From Chloroflexota bacterium (GTDB taxonomy: Bacteria; Chloroflexota; Anaerolineae; UBA4142): a stretch of 64,000 bases of DNA. The notes under the pieces are model-generated. The model had not been told where the DNA came from. It did no database searches and saw nothing but the letters and a program-made list of their open reading frames with translations. The stretch covers positions 1 through 64,000 of the forward strand of contig JAMCQI010000019.1 of NCBI GenBank assembly GCA_023381515.1. The letters run 5' to 3'. Within the stretch, counting starts at the first letter, position 1. Every line of letters begins with the position of its first letter. This document shows positions 27,352-36,112 of this stretch, in pieces. The translations under genes and the position numbers were made by a program.

Positions 27352-27446
27352 AGATGCCGTTTTGGCTCGAAAGTCGGCATTCGTAAAGCGCCGTGAGGAT
27401 CCCAGCTTCCCGCGGCCTTTTCATACGATCGAGGAGCCAGATTCTT

Positions 27447-28811
27447 ATGAGCCTCAAGCCACACACTCTTATTGAGCAATTCTCCCCCATTGCTTTTGCG
27501 CTGCCGCGTGACCTGGGCGACGGTCTCTTGCTTCGTCCGGCGACGCGCGATGACGCCGAGCCGTTGGCGCAGTTCAATGGCAGGATTTTCGGGCGGGACC
27601 ATTTCGACGAGCATGTTGCGGCATGGACGCGCGATTTCATGTCTTTGTCGCACCCGGCCGTAGGCCCTTCCAACGTGCTCGTAGTAGTAGATACCAACGC
27701 AGGTGCCAAGATCGTTTCGTCCATGTGTCTGATTCCTCAAACTTGGACCTATGCCGGCATTCCTTTTGGCGTCGGAAGGCCCGAAGCCGTGGGAACCGAC
27801 CCGGAATACCGGCGGCGCGGCTTGGTGCGTGCAATGTTCGAGACGCTGCATGCGCGCAGTGCCGCGATGGGCCACCTCGTTCAGGGCATCACGGGCATCC
27901 TCCGGTTCTATCGGCAATTTGGCTACGAGTATGCGCTCGATCTTGGCGGTGGGCGTTCAGTCCCATTCTCAAGCATCCCGCGACTGAAAGAGGGTGAGCC
28001 CGAGAGGTATCACTTACGGCCGATGACCGTGGATGACTTGGCCTTTGTTCAGCCGCTCTATCAACAGGGCGCGGCTCGATCACTTGTTGCCTGTGTGCGG
28101 CCGGATTGGTATTGGCACGCCATCCTTGGAGGCTATTCGCCCGAGTCGTTTGAAGTCAGGCTCTTGCGCGTGATCGAAACGGAGGTGGGGCGCCCTGTGG
28201 GATATGTTGCAGGGATACGCGAGATGGGCTACCGAGCGTTCCCGATCGGAGAGCTGGAGGTGGTCAACGGCCAATCGCTCCGCGCGGTGATGCCTTCCGT
28301 CTTACCGGGATTGAAGGAAATGGCGGAAATGGAAGCCGCTGCACAGAGAAACGAGGTGAACGCTCTCTTCTTCATGCTGGGCCGCGAGCACCCGGTCTTT
28401 GATGCCATCCCCGAGTATTTCGCGCGAACGCGGCCTCCATATGGCTGGTATCTGCGCGTCCCCGATCTCGTCGCCCTTCTGCGGCGCATCATCCCAGTCT
28501 TGGAGGAACGCTTGGCTAAAACCGCTCTGGCGGGTCATTCGGGCGAGATCAAAATCGACGAATATGTCAGAGGAACACGGATCATTTTCGACCGGGGCAA
28601 GATCAGCGCCGTCGAGCCGTGGGAGAAGGTCGGAAGCACTGAAGGGAATGCCGGTTTCCCTCCGTTCACGTTCCTGCAGCTGGTATTCGGGTTCCGGTCG
28701 CTCGCCGAGTTGCGTGCGAGCTTTCCCGACGTTTGGGCGAGCGACGAGGCCGCAGTCCTTTTGGACGTCTTGTTCCCTCGCCGCAGCTCGAATTTGATTC
28801 CGGTGGGGTAA
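27447..28811 (+). CDS. Eis-like N-acetyltransferase (tandem GNAT plus SCP2-like domain)
   Basis: A 454-residue protein with GAGGAG before ATG 27447. The first GNAT domain has the acetyl-CoA loop DPEYRRRGLVRAM (about residues 118-130). A second GNAT-like domain begins near residue 180, and the C-terminal hundred residues resemble the sterol-carrier-like tail of Eis. Eis relatives acetylate aminoglycosides and other amines, but most environmental homologues have unknown substrates. Expression is probably controlled by the attenuator at 27168-27351. Confidence 0.8.
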   Translation: MSLKPHTLIEQFSPIAFALPRDLGDGLLLRPATRDDAEPLAQFNGRIFGRDHFDEHVAAWTRDFMSLSHPAVGPSNVLVVVDTNAGAKIVSSMCLIPQTWTYAGIPFGVGRPEAVGTDPEYRRRGLVRAMFETLHARSAAMGHLVQGITGILRFYRQFGYEYALDLGGGRSVPFSSIPRLKEGEPERYHLRPMTVDDLAFVQPLYQQGAARSLVACVRPDWYWHAILGGYSPESFEVRLLRVIETEVGRPVGYVAGIREMGYRAFPIGELEVVNGQSLRAVMPSVLPGLKEMAEMEAAAQRNEVNALFFMLGREHPVFDAIPEYFARTRPPYGWYLRVPDLVALLRRIIPVLEERLAKTALAGHSGEIKIDEYVRGTRIIFDRGKISAVEPWEKVGSTEGNAGFPPFTFLQLVFGFRSLAELRASFPDVWASDEAAVLLDVLFPRRSSNLIPVG

Positions 28812-28903
28812 CCCAGACTATGCGAGCGCGCTTGACGAATACCCAGTGTTAATGCACAATAGACTCGCAAGGTGGGACCGAAAATCAAACCGTCAGGGGG
28901 CCC

Positions 28904-31900
28904 ATGTCGAACGAGATCGCGCCTAAAGAGTTCCACATCTCGCGGCGTGCCCGCGACCGTTATCAATTCGACGACACGCTCTTTGCGCTCACCGGCAATG
29001 TCATCTTTGCGAATTTCCGCGCCGCGCGCCAGTTCGCGCAAAAGATGAACGACCAACGTGACCTCGTGCGCTTTCCCGAGCAGACGGTGAGGGCCGGACA
29101 GATCAACGCGATGGGGCTAATCGATGAAATTCTCCATTATGTGATCCGCCTCTATCGCGAACAAAAGAATCCACAGGCGCTGTCCGGGGCGCTCGGCTGG
29201 CTGGACGACAAGCTCGGGCCGGAAGCCGTGGATGCGGCTCTCGCGAAATTTGCCGGGGAATTCCCCACCGTAACCGTCTACCGGGGCCGCGTTCCCCTTT
29301 CCAGGTATCTGCGAGGCGAGACGGCCGGCGTACCGAATCGTCAGATCGTGCTCGAAGAAATGCTGATGCTCTGGCTGGCGAATTTGAATCCCGCTTTTTC
29401 CCCCTTCCTGGAATTGTTCGACCACACCTCCCTTGAGCGCAACACGGCTTACCCGCAGATCATGTCCGGACTGCACGATTTCTTCGAGACGCAGCCGCGT
29501 TTTGGGCCGGACAATCAGAACTTGATCGATATGCTGCGCGCTCCTGCCCTCGCCGCGCCGCATTCTCTGGCCGCTCAACTCGAGTTCATCCGGAGCCGCT
29601 GGGGCGCGCTGCTCGGCGAATATCTCACACGCCTCTTGAGCGGCCTCGATTTCATCAAAGAAGAAGAGCGGATGGGTTTTCTCGGCCCCGGCCCGGCGCT
29701 CGTCCCCGTCTACGAATATGGAGGAATGGAGGAGCCTGAGCGCTTTAGCCGCGATCTGCAGTGGATGCCCGAGTTGGTCATGATCGCCAAGAATATCCAC
29801 GTATGGCTTGACCAGCTTTCCAAGCGCTTTGGCCGGCAAATGACCCGGCTGGATGAGATCCCAGATGAAGAGTTGGACCTCCTCGCGCGGTGGGGCTTTA
29901 CGGGACTGTGGTTGATCGGGATCTGGCAGCGCAGCCCCGCCTCACGCCGAATCAAGCAAATGATGGGGAATCCCGAAGCGGCTGCTTCAGCTTATTCCAT
30001 CTTCGAGTACCGTATCGCGGATGACCTGGGAGGAGAAGCCGCCTGCCAGAATCTGCGGGAGCGGGCGTGGAAACGCGGTATCCGGCTCGCCAGCGACATG
30101 GTCCCCAATCATATGGGGATCGACTCTCCCTGGGTGATCGAGCACCCGGACTGGTTCATCTCGCTCGAGGACAGTCCGTTCCCCTCCTACTCGTTCAACG
30201 GCCCTGATCTCTCATGGGACGGGCGCGTCGGTATCTTCATCGAAGATCATTATTATGATCGCACGGACGCCGCCGTCGTGTTCAGGCGGCTCGACCACTG
30301 GACGGGGAGTGAAAAGTACACCTACCATGGCAATGACGGTACGAGCATGCCGTGGAACGATACTGCGCAGTTGAATTACCTGGACCCGGCTGTACGCCAA
30401 GCCGTGATTGAGACCATTCTCCATGTGGCGCGGCAGTTCCCGGTCATTCGCTTTGACGCGGCGATGACGCTCACCAAGAAACACTACCAACGACTCTGGT
30501 TCCCGGAGCCGGGGACCGGAGGGGCCATCCCCTCGCGCGCCGAACAGGGCATGACGAAAGCGGAATTTGATGCGCGGATGCCGGAAGAATTCTGGCGCGA
30601 GGTGGTAGACCGTGTGGCGGCGGAAGCGCCCGACACGCTTCTCCTGGCCGAGGCCTTTTGGCTCATGGAGGGGTATTTCGTCCGCACCCTCGGCATGCAC
30701 CGCGTATACAACAGCGCGTTCATGAACATGCTGCGTGATGAGGACAACGCCAAGTACCGCTCGGTCATGAAAAACACGCTCGAATTCGACCCGGAAATCC
30801 TAAAGCGGTACGTCAATTTCATGAACAATCCGGACGAGCGGACGGCGGTCGACCAGTTCGGCAAAGGGGACAAGTACTTTGGCGTGTGCACGATGATGGT
30901 CACTCTTCCCGGCCTGCCGATGTTCGGACACGGGCAGATTCCGGGATTTGCCGAAAAGTACGGGATGGAGTACATGCGGGCGTACTGGGACGAGCAACCG
31001 GACGAGGAGCTGGTGCGGCGGCACGAGCGCGAGATTTTTCCGCTCTTGCATCGGCGCCACCTCTTTGCCGGAGTCGATTCCTTTCTCCTCTATGATTTCT
31101 TCGCACCCGAGGGACATGTCAACGAGGACGTCTTCGCTTACTCGAATCGCTTTGGTGATGAGCGTTCTTTGATCATCTACCACAACAGGTTTGCCGATGC
31201 ACGGGGATGGATCCGAACCTCGGCTGCCTACTCGGTTAAGGACGGGGAAGGCGAAGACCGGCACCTGGCACAGAAGAATCTGGGCGAAGCCTGGGGCCTG
31301 CATCCGCACGGCAGCTATTACACCATCTTCCGAGACGCCGTCACGGGACTGGAATACATCCGCAACAGCGAGGAATTGTTCACCAAAGGGTTGTATGTGC
31401 AGCTTGGGGCCTATGAGCGCCACGTTTTTATGGACGTCCGCGAGGTGCAGGAAAATGAGGCGCACCTCTACGGGCAGGTCGCGGCTCAATTGGGTGGAAA
31501 AGGCGTCCCCAGCATCGACGACGCCGTGCGGGAAATCACGCTGCATCCGGTCCATGTGCCGTTTAAGGAGCTGGTGAATGCGGGTATGTTCCGCTGGCTT
31601 TTGAAAGGCCGTGTCACCGAGCCGGGAGGTAAGGTAGACCCTGAGCGACTGGACCAGGTGGAACAAAAGATGGCGAGTTTGCTCCGCGCAATCAAAGCGT
31701 TTACGGGGGGCACGGGAAAAGCGGGGAAAATCGCTCAGATGACGCGCCACGAGCTGGCCGCGCTGCTGCAGTACCCTGTGCTTTCGACCCGAGTCGGCGC
31801 GCCGGCCTCCGGCGCTGACCGGGCCGCGGCCGATTACGTCCATGTCGATCTCGAGGACACTTTTGTTTGGGGCACATTGCTCGGCTGGGTCTTGGCGCAT

Positions 31901-32449
31901 CCTCTTGGCGCGATCGTCAACGAGGCGGATCCGGCGGGGCAGAGTCGGGTATGGATTGACGAATGGCTTTTGGGGCGGATCATTGGAGTGACGTTACGTG
32001 ACTTGGGCCTTGACCCCGCTCAAGCCACGGAGGCGGTCACTCTCGTCAAGCTCCTCACCGCGCATGAGAGCTGGTACCGAGCTCAGAACAAATCAAAGCA
32101 TATCTATCCGCTCGTCGAGACCTGTCTCAGGGATGAAGAGGTACGGCATTTCCTCGGGGTGAACCGCTTTGACGGCGTGCTGTGGTTTAACAAAGAGGCC
32201 TTTGACCGGTGGCTGTGGTGGATGGCAGTCCTCGCAGCCGTTGAAATCACTGCCGGTCCTGTGTTCGAGAAGGCGAAGGAATCGAAACAACTGACTGCCG
32301 TCTACGAAACGATCCTCAAACTTAAGCAAGCTGAAGCAGAGTCGGGCTATCAGGTCACCAAGCTCATGTCGGCGGCGCGGGACCTTGACGCACCCAAACG
32401 GCGCAAGCGCGCGCCAGTGCGCGTGACCAAAAAGCGAGTCAAGGTTTGA
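28904..32449 (+). CDS. Very large GH13 alpha-amylase family protein
   Basis: An 1181-residue protein. The central TIM barrel has GH13 region I (DMVPNHMG), region II with nucleophile Asp 518 (IRFDAAMTL), region III with acid Glu 583 (LLAEAFW) and region IV with Asp 644. Region IV reads NNPDER where the family has NHD, so the substrate-binding His is Pro. About 330 residues precede the barrel and about 400 follow it; neither part resembles a known carbohydrate-binding module, and there is no signal peptide. It probably acts on intracellular alpha-glucan or trehalose-type substrates. Confidence 0.85.
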   Translation: MSNEIAPKEFHISRRARDRYQFDDTLFALTGNVIFANFRAARQFAQKMNDQRDLVRFPEQTVRAGQINAMGLIDEILHYVIRLYREQKNPQALSGALGWLDDKLGPEAVDAALAKFAGEFPTVTVYRGRVPLSRYLRGETAGVPNRQIVLEEMLMLWLANLNPAFSPFLELFDHTSLERNTAYPQIMSGLHDFFETQPRFGPDNQNLIDMLRAPALAAPHSLAAQLEFIRSRWGALLGEYLTRLLSGLDFIKEEERMGFLGPGPALVPVYEYGGMEEPERFSRDLQWMPELVMIAKNIHVWLDQLSKRFGRQMTRLDEIPDEELDLLARWGFTGLWLIGIWQRSPASRRIKQMMGNPEAAASAYSIFEYRIADDLGGEAACQNLRERAWKRGIRLASDMVPNHMGIDSPWVIEHPDWFISLEDSPFPSYSFNGPDLSWDGRVGIFIEDHYYDRTDAAVVFRRLDHWTGSEKYTYHGNDGTSMPWNDTAQLNYLDPAVRQAVIETILHVARQFPVIRFDAAMTLTKKHYQRLWFPEPGTGGAIPSRAEQGMTKAEFDARMPEEFWREVVDRVAAEAPDTLLLAEAFWLMEGYFVRTLGMHRVYNSAFMNMLRDEDNAKYRSVMKNTLEFDPEILKRYVNFMNNPDERTAVDQFGKGDKYFGVCTMMVTLPGLPMFGHGQIPGFAEKYGMEYMRAYWDEQPDEELVRRHEREIFPLLHRRHLFAGVDSFLLYDFFAPEGHVNEDVFAYSNRFGDERSLIIYHNRFADARGWIRTSAAYSVKDGEGEDRHLAQKNLGEAWGLHPHGSYYTIFRDAVTGLEYIRNSEELFTKGLYVQLGAYERHVFMDVREVQENEAHLYGQVAAQLGGKGVPSIDDAVREITLHPVHVPFKELVNAGMFRWLLKGRVTEPGGKVDPERLDQVEQKMASLLRAIKAFTGGTGKAGKIAQMTRHELAALLQYPVLSTRVGAPASGADRAAADYVHVDLEDTFVWGTLLGWVLAHPLGAIVNEADPAGQSRVWIDEWLLGRIIGVTLRDLGLDPAQATEAVTLVKLLTAHESWYRAQNKSKHIYPLVETCLRDEEVRHFLGVNRFDGVLWFNKEAFDRWLWWMAVLAAVEITAGPVFEKAKESKQLTAVYETILKLKQAEAESGYQVTKLMSAARDLDAPKRRKRAPVRVTKKRVKV

Positions 32450-32452
32450 CCC

Positions 32453-32490
32453 AATCTCCCGCAGCCGGTTTGCCTGCGGGAGATTCGCTT
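32453..32490 (+). terminator. Intrinsic terminator between convergent genes
   Basis: A perfect 12-bp stem (aatctcccgcag 32453-32464 / ctgcgggagatt 32474-32485) followed by cgctttag. It serves the GH13 gene; the weak T run makes it less certain for the minus-strand gene. Confidence 0.7.
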
Positions 32491-33026
32491 TAGAGTGACC
32501 CCTTGAATGCCAGCGCCGAATAGAATTGCCCCAAAAAACTCGAGGGGGCAGTCCCGATCAATTGGACCTCTGTAAAACCTGCGCGCATGACCAGCGGCGC
32601 GCAACTCTTGAACGAGACGGGAAAGGGAACCCAGGGGTTGCCCGAGTCCACATTGTACTCGACGATCACCAACCGGCCTTTTTCTTTTAGCATACCACGC
32701 AAGTGTACAAGGACCGATTCTTTGTCGCGGAAAAAGTGGAGGACATTCGCTATCACGATACCTTCGAGCGGCGGCAAGCTCAATGGGCGCATGAAATCGG
32801 CGTTGAGACAACGCATGTTGGACTCGGGGAATTGAGCGAGGAAATTACGGCGTTGGCGCTCGAGGCGCGCCTTGTCCTTCTCGACAGAGATGATTTCGGT
32901 GTTGGAGCCGAGGAGATCACGCAACGCCAGAGTAAAGGCGCCGTCGCCCGAACCCAGGTCAGCCCAGGGACCGGTTCCCGCCACAATGGCCGGGCGCAAG
33001 AGATTTACGTGGTCCGGATGTTTCAT
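32490..33026 (-). CDS. Class I SAM-dependent methyltransferase
   Basis: A 178-residue protein. Motif I is WADLGSGDGAFTLAL, the acidic end of strand 2 ISVEKD, and post-motif IV reads ANVLHFFRDKESVLVHL. It is of the methyltransferase type-11/25 group, with an unknown substrate. No ribosome binding site is visible; a TATAAT at 33043-33038 on this strand lies 12 bases from the start codon, so the message is probably leaderless or nearly so. Confidence 0.8.
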   Translation of the reverse strand: MKHPDHVNLLRPAIVAGTGPWADLGSGDGAFTLALRDLLGSNTEIISVEKDKARLERQRRNFLAQFPESNMRCLNADFMRPLSLPPLEGIVIANVLHFFRDKESVLVHLRGMLKEKGRLVIVEYNVDSGNPWVPFPVSFKSCAPLVMRAGFTEVQLIGTAPSSFLGQFYSALAFKGSL

Positions 33027-33037
33027 AGGTCGAGGCC

Positions 33038-33043
33038 ATTATA
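33038..33043 (-). promoter_or_regulatory. -10 box of a short-leader transcript
   Basis: On the minus strand TATAAT is followed after 11 bases by the ATG of the methyltransferase (33026). The expected transcription start is about five bases before the ATG. A clear -35 at normal spacing is not seen. Confidence 0.5.
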
Positions 33044-33260
33044 AGGCAAATTCGCCATCTCAGGGCCAAGCCCGGGCTCCTCGGCGACTGAGGCCGCCCC
33101 TGGTGGGGGCTGACGCGCCACGCGCCCTCTCCGCCAAAGACCGCGGAGTCTACGACCTCCGGGGACACCCTGCCGTCCACGCAGGTGGACGGTTGGCCAA
33201 AGGCGCGATCGGGGCGACCCCGGTCGCCAACGGCCGTATTTACAGAAATTGCATAATATC
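33044..33260. other. GC-rich intergenic region with small hairpins
   Basis: No gene seen. Contains short palindromes such as gtccacgcaggtggac (33175-33190). It separates the divergent methyltransferase and SHOCT genes. Confidence 0.4.
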
Positions 33261-33290
33261 TTCACACTCTCTTCACAATCGGCATATAAT
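33261..33290 (+). promoter_or_regulatory. Promoter with a PhoB/OmpR-style direct repeat
   Basis: TATAAT at 33285-33290, with TTCACA at 33261-33266 (18-bp spacer) as -35. TTCACA is repeated at 33272-33277, exactly 11 bp away (ttcaca-ctctc-ttcaca). Two direct hexamers with 11-bp spacing match the binding pattern of OmpR/PhoB-family regulators. Confidence 0.55.
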
Positions 33291-33359
33291 ATAGGTGAAG
33301 AGAATCGAAGCGACATGAAGGTCAAGATGCCCTTCGGGTTCGTTTCGCAGGAGGCGAAA

Positions 33360-33785
33360 ATGCGCGCTGCAGGTTCAATTATTGCTGTTGTCGTCATCGT
33401 CCTGCTCGGAGTCTTGCTGCTCGGCGGCATGGGAATGATGGGATTTTGGGGCTACGGGACGGCACTTGCACCGCACGCAAGTGCAGGTGTGCGTGGATAC
33501 GGGGGGTACGGCATGATGTGGCCCTGGGCCTTTGGCTCTGGTGCTTTCGGCCCGGGCGTATTTGGCCCGAGTTTTCCCCTGGGTGGTATTTTGGTGCTTG
33601 TCTTCTGGGCGCTTGTTATTATCGGCATCGTTTTGCTTGTTGTCTGGGCCGTCCGCAACGCAGGACGCGGTGCGACACTAACGTCTACATCAGGACCGTC
33701 TCCTCTCGATATCCTGAAGGCACGCTACGCTCGCGGTGAGATCACCAAAGAGCAATTCGATCAAATAAAGGCAGACCTGGCCTGA
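33360..33785 (+). CDS. SHOCT-domain membrane protein
   Basis: A 141-residue protein. The start ATG 33360 has GGAGG upstream (33350-33354 region); an ATG at 33315 lacks one. There are two membrane helices (residues 5-25 and about 80-100) around a Gly/Phe/Tyr/Trp-rich loop, then a C-terminal SHOCT motif LDILKARYARGEITKEQFDQIKADL. The family is of unknown function, often near stress or metal genes. Confidence 0.8.
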   Translation: MRAAGSIIAVVVIVLLGVLLLGGMGMMGFWGYGTALAPHASAGVRGYGGYGMMWPWAFGSGAFGPGVFGPSFPLGGILVLVFWALVIIGIVLLVVWAVRNAGRGATLTSTSGPSPLDILKARYARGEITKEQFDQIKADLA

Positions 33786-33870
33786 AGGGTCAGGCTGGGT
33801 CCGAGGAAAGAACGGGTGCGTCCGTCGACGCCTTTCGGACAGGGATGCAGATGCAAAGGAGAAAGTGACA

Positions 33871-34110
33871 ATGTTCGGAGGATATGGCATGGGGATATTT
33901 GGAATCGGTATGCTCTTTATGTTAGCATTTTGGGCATTAATCATCGTGGGTGTCATCTGGCTCATCATGACGCTCATCCGGGGTTCGACCGCGGGGCCGG
34001 CTCCCACTTCGCCGGCCGGCCAGCCCTCGCTCGATATCCTCAAGACGCGCTATGCCAAAGGTGAGATCACGAAAGAGCAGTTCGATCAGATGAAAAAAGA
34101 TCTGGGATAA
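33871..34110 (+). CDS. Small SHOCT-domain membrane protein
   Basis: A 79-residue protein with AAGGAG about nine bases before ATG 33871 (GTG 33865 is too close to the site). It has one hydrophobic helix and the C-terminal SHOCT motif LDILKTRYAKGEITKEQFDQ. It is a shorter paralogue of the gene 85 bases upstream and probably in the same operon. Confidence 0.8.
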   Translation: MFGGYGMGIFGIGMLFMLAFWALIIVGVIWLIMTLIRGSTAGPAPTSPAGQPSLDILKTRYAKGEITKEQFDQMKKDLG

Positions 34111-34125
34111 TGTAAATACTTGCTA

Positions 34126-35106
34126 TTATACGCTGGCGACTGCAAAGCCGCCCCAGGCGCGCTTCCCTTCCGTCTCGTGCCCTAGCATGCGGTACTCACA
34201 GAGTTCCAGGCCGGCGGACCGAAGAAACTCGGCGAGGCGCTCCTTTGCGGGCGGCGTGCTGTCGATCCCGAATTTCAGCGGCTCCCCGGCGGCCTTGGTC
34301 GCCGCTCTGGCAAACCGCCAATAGAGAGATGGCGACAGGAGCGACTCGTCCGTGTAATAGTCGAACGCGACGATGCTCCCTTTGGCCGTGCCGGCGATTT
34401 TTTGCAGCGTAGCCTCGACGGCTTGCCGGTCGAGGTACATCGTCACACCTTCCCACACGAAGAGTGCCGATTTCGCAAGATCGAAACCCGCGTCGACGAG
34501 TTTGGTGAGCCAGTCCTCTTTTTCGAAATCGGCGCTGACGAAGGTGACGCGCGATCCCTTCGAATCGATGCCGGCCTTGTCCAGTGCCTCGCGCTTGATC
34601 GTTTGCGTCTTGGGAGCATCGACCTCAAAGGAGCGCACCCCCGAGTTTTCGGGCAGGCGGAACGCGCGCGTGTCGAACCCCGCGCCCAGGATGACGAACT
34701 GGGTGATGTTGGGGAGATATCGCTCGACAACACTATCGAAGAAGGCCATTCGGCCGGCCGCCTCGGCCTGCGGCGGAATATCGCCTTCGTATGGATAGCG
34801 ATAAAGGGCGGGTACATAACCGGTCACTCGGTATCCGAACAGCACGGAGACACTGGTCAGGTGCACGGCCAGGGGCGAGATGCCCGGCAGCACCATCAGT
34901 AGACGATTTGATGCTTCATCCCGCCGCGTGCCCAGGTTGTGCAAGCCCCAGCGCCCGACCAGCGGTGCTTGGGCTGTGGAGGACACGCCCGACCTGCGCC
35001 CGCTGACCAGGATCTTGCCGACCCAGATCACATAGCCGATCAGCGTCACAGGGAAGAGCAAAACGTTGAGAATGCCGTAGACGATCGCTCTGACCGTATT
35101 GCTCAT
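34126..35106 (-). CDS. SAM-dependent methyltransferase, LCMT/PPM family
   Basis: A 326-residue protein with an N-terminal hydrophobic segment (residues 8-30), then the leucine carboxyl methyltransferase-like fold: FVILGAGFDTRAFRL, FEVDAP.TQ.IK, and the later FVWEGVTMYLD. This family (Rv3399-like in actinobacteria) methylates carboxylates of unknown identity. It starts 5 bases after the tetR stop and is probably controlled by that regulator. Confidence 0.88.
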   Translation of the reverse strand: MSNTVRAIVYGILNVLLFPVTLIGYVIWVGKILVSGRRSGVSSTAQAPLVGRWGLHNLGTRRDEASNRLLMVLPGISPLAVHLTSVSVLFGYRVTGYVPALYRYPYEGDIPPQAEAAGRMAFFDSVVERYLPNITQFVILGAGFDTRAFRLPENSGVRSFEVDAPKTQTIKREALDKAGIDSKGSRVTFVSADFEKEDWLTKLVDAGFDLAKSALFVWEGVTMYLDRQAVEATLQKIAGTAKGSIVAFDYYTDESLLSPSLYWRFARAATKAAGEPLKFGIDSTPPAKERLAEFLRSAGLELCEYRMLGHETEGKRAWGGFAVASV

Positions 35107-35110
35107 TTCC

Positions 35111-35845
35111 TCACTCCTTTTCTTGGTTGACCTCGCCTCGGCCGCGCGCCGCGGCTTTCTGCTGCTCCTTTGCTTGCATCGCCTGCTTCAGTTGCGTGAT
35201 CACTCTCGCTACGACACGGCGCATGATCGCCTTGCCGGCCTTACTGTTGCCGCCACCCGCGGGGGTCAGATAGCGATCCATCATGTCGGCGAGCGTTTCC
35301 ATGACAATGTCATAGGGGGGAAGCTGATCCGCCGGTTTCCACTCGGCGATCGTCAGTTGTCCATAGCCGAGCATCTCGAGAATGTGCGCGGCCACGCCGG
35401 TGTCGACGTCCTTGCGGATCACCCCGGCCTTTTGCAGCGAGCGCAGCAGCTCTGGCACGATTGGACCGGTCTGTATCCACGAAAAGAGATTGTCCCGTCG
35501 GCGCAAATAGCTTCCGACGATGCGCGGGTCGCGGCGCATCAAGGCGGCGATCAAAGGGCGGCGGTTCACGGCGGACAGGGTCGCGCGGTAATAGCCGCCG
35601 ACCGTGCCGCCGCGCGGGTCGCCCTCGACCAGCTCCAGCCATGTCCTGGCATACTCGAGATATTCGCGATAGATGAGCGCCTCAAAGAGCTCGTCTTTCC
35701 CCTTAAAGTAGTTATAGAGCGTCCCCCGGCTCACGCCCGCCTCATCGGCGACGTCGCCCATGGTCGTCTTGTCGTAGCCGTGAAGGACGATCCGCGCCAC
35801 TGCAGCGTCCAAAATCTGCTGCAGGCGTTCGTCGCTATCAGCCAT
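35111..35845 (-). CDS. TetR family transcriptional regulator
   Basis: A 244-residue repressor. The N-terminal helix-turn-helix is DVADEAGVSRGTLYNYFKGKDELFEA (residues 31-56), the classic TetR motif. The C-terminal ligand domain is unlike any I can name and ends with a charged tail (KEQQKAAARGRGE). GAGGATG precedes the ATG. It is the first gene of a two-gene operon with the LCMT-like methyltransferase and has a palindrome in its promoter, so autoregulation is likely. Confidence 0.9.
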   Translation of the reverse strand: MADSDERLQQILDAAVARIVLHGYDKTTMGDVADEAGVSRGTLYNYFKGKDELFEALIYREYLEYARTWLELVEGDPRGGTVGGYYRATLSAVNRRPLIAALMRRDPRIVGSYLRRRDNLFSWIQTGPIVPELLRSLQKAGVIRKDVDTGVAAHILEMLGYGQLTIAEWKPADQLPPYDIVMETLADMMDRYLTPAGGGNSKAGKAIMRRVVARVITQLKQAMQAKEQQKAAARGRGEVNQEKE

Positions 35846-35868
35846 TAGTCATCCTCGCCGCGCCGGTG

Positions 35869-35902
35869 TGAACACATTGAACAAATACTGTCAACGTGTT
35901 CA
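35869..35902 (-). promoter_or_regulatory. Palindromic operator upstream of tetR
   Basis: tgaacac at 35869-35875 and gtgttca at 35896-35902 form the outer arms, and ttgaac 35877-35882 with gtcaac 35890-35895 extends them inward (one base shorter on one side). On the minus strand a TTGACA lies inside it, so binding there would block a -35 box. Confidence 0.55.
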
Positions 35903-35954
35903 TTCTACGACAAAACGGACGCACTGTCAAGAAACGCAAGAAAGCAAGTTCATG

Positions 35955-36003
35955 AAAAAAGAAACCTCCTGGTCAGCCAGCCTCACCGGCTGCGCCAAGA
36001 GGT
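35955..36003 (-). terminator. Intrinsic terminator for the LivK gene
   Basis: Read on the minus strand, acctc (36003-35999) and gaggt (35968-35964) with inner cagcc/ggctg pairs form a stem, followed by a T-rich tract (35963-35955, complement of aaaaaagaa). It sits 100 bases beyond the LivK stop. Confidence 0.65.
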
Positions 36004-36007
36004 CCCT

Positions 36008-36112
36008 CACGTTTCAGACTTCGCGTTCTTACGCTATATGCTTCCCGCCTCAGGCTCCACGTTCTACCCCTGACGTTCCACCCCTCACGCCTCACGTTTC
36101 GCGTTTACTCTT
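36008..36112. repeat. Heptamer-phased pyrimidine-rich repeat
   Basis: Degenerate units of the type cacgttt, cacgcct, cacgttc, gacgttc run through 36008-36112 and overlap the end of the LivK gene. Related tracts occur at 48296-48365 and 55905-56020. Confidence 0.55.
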
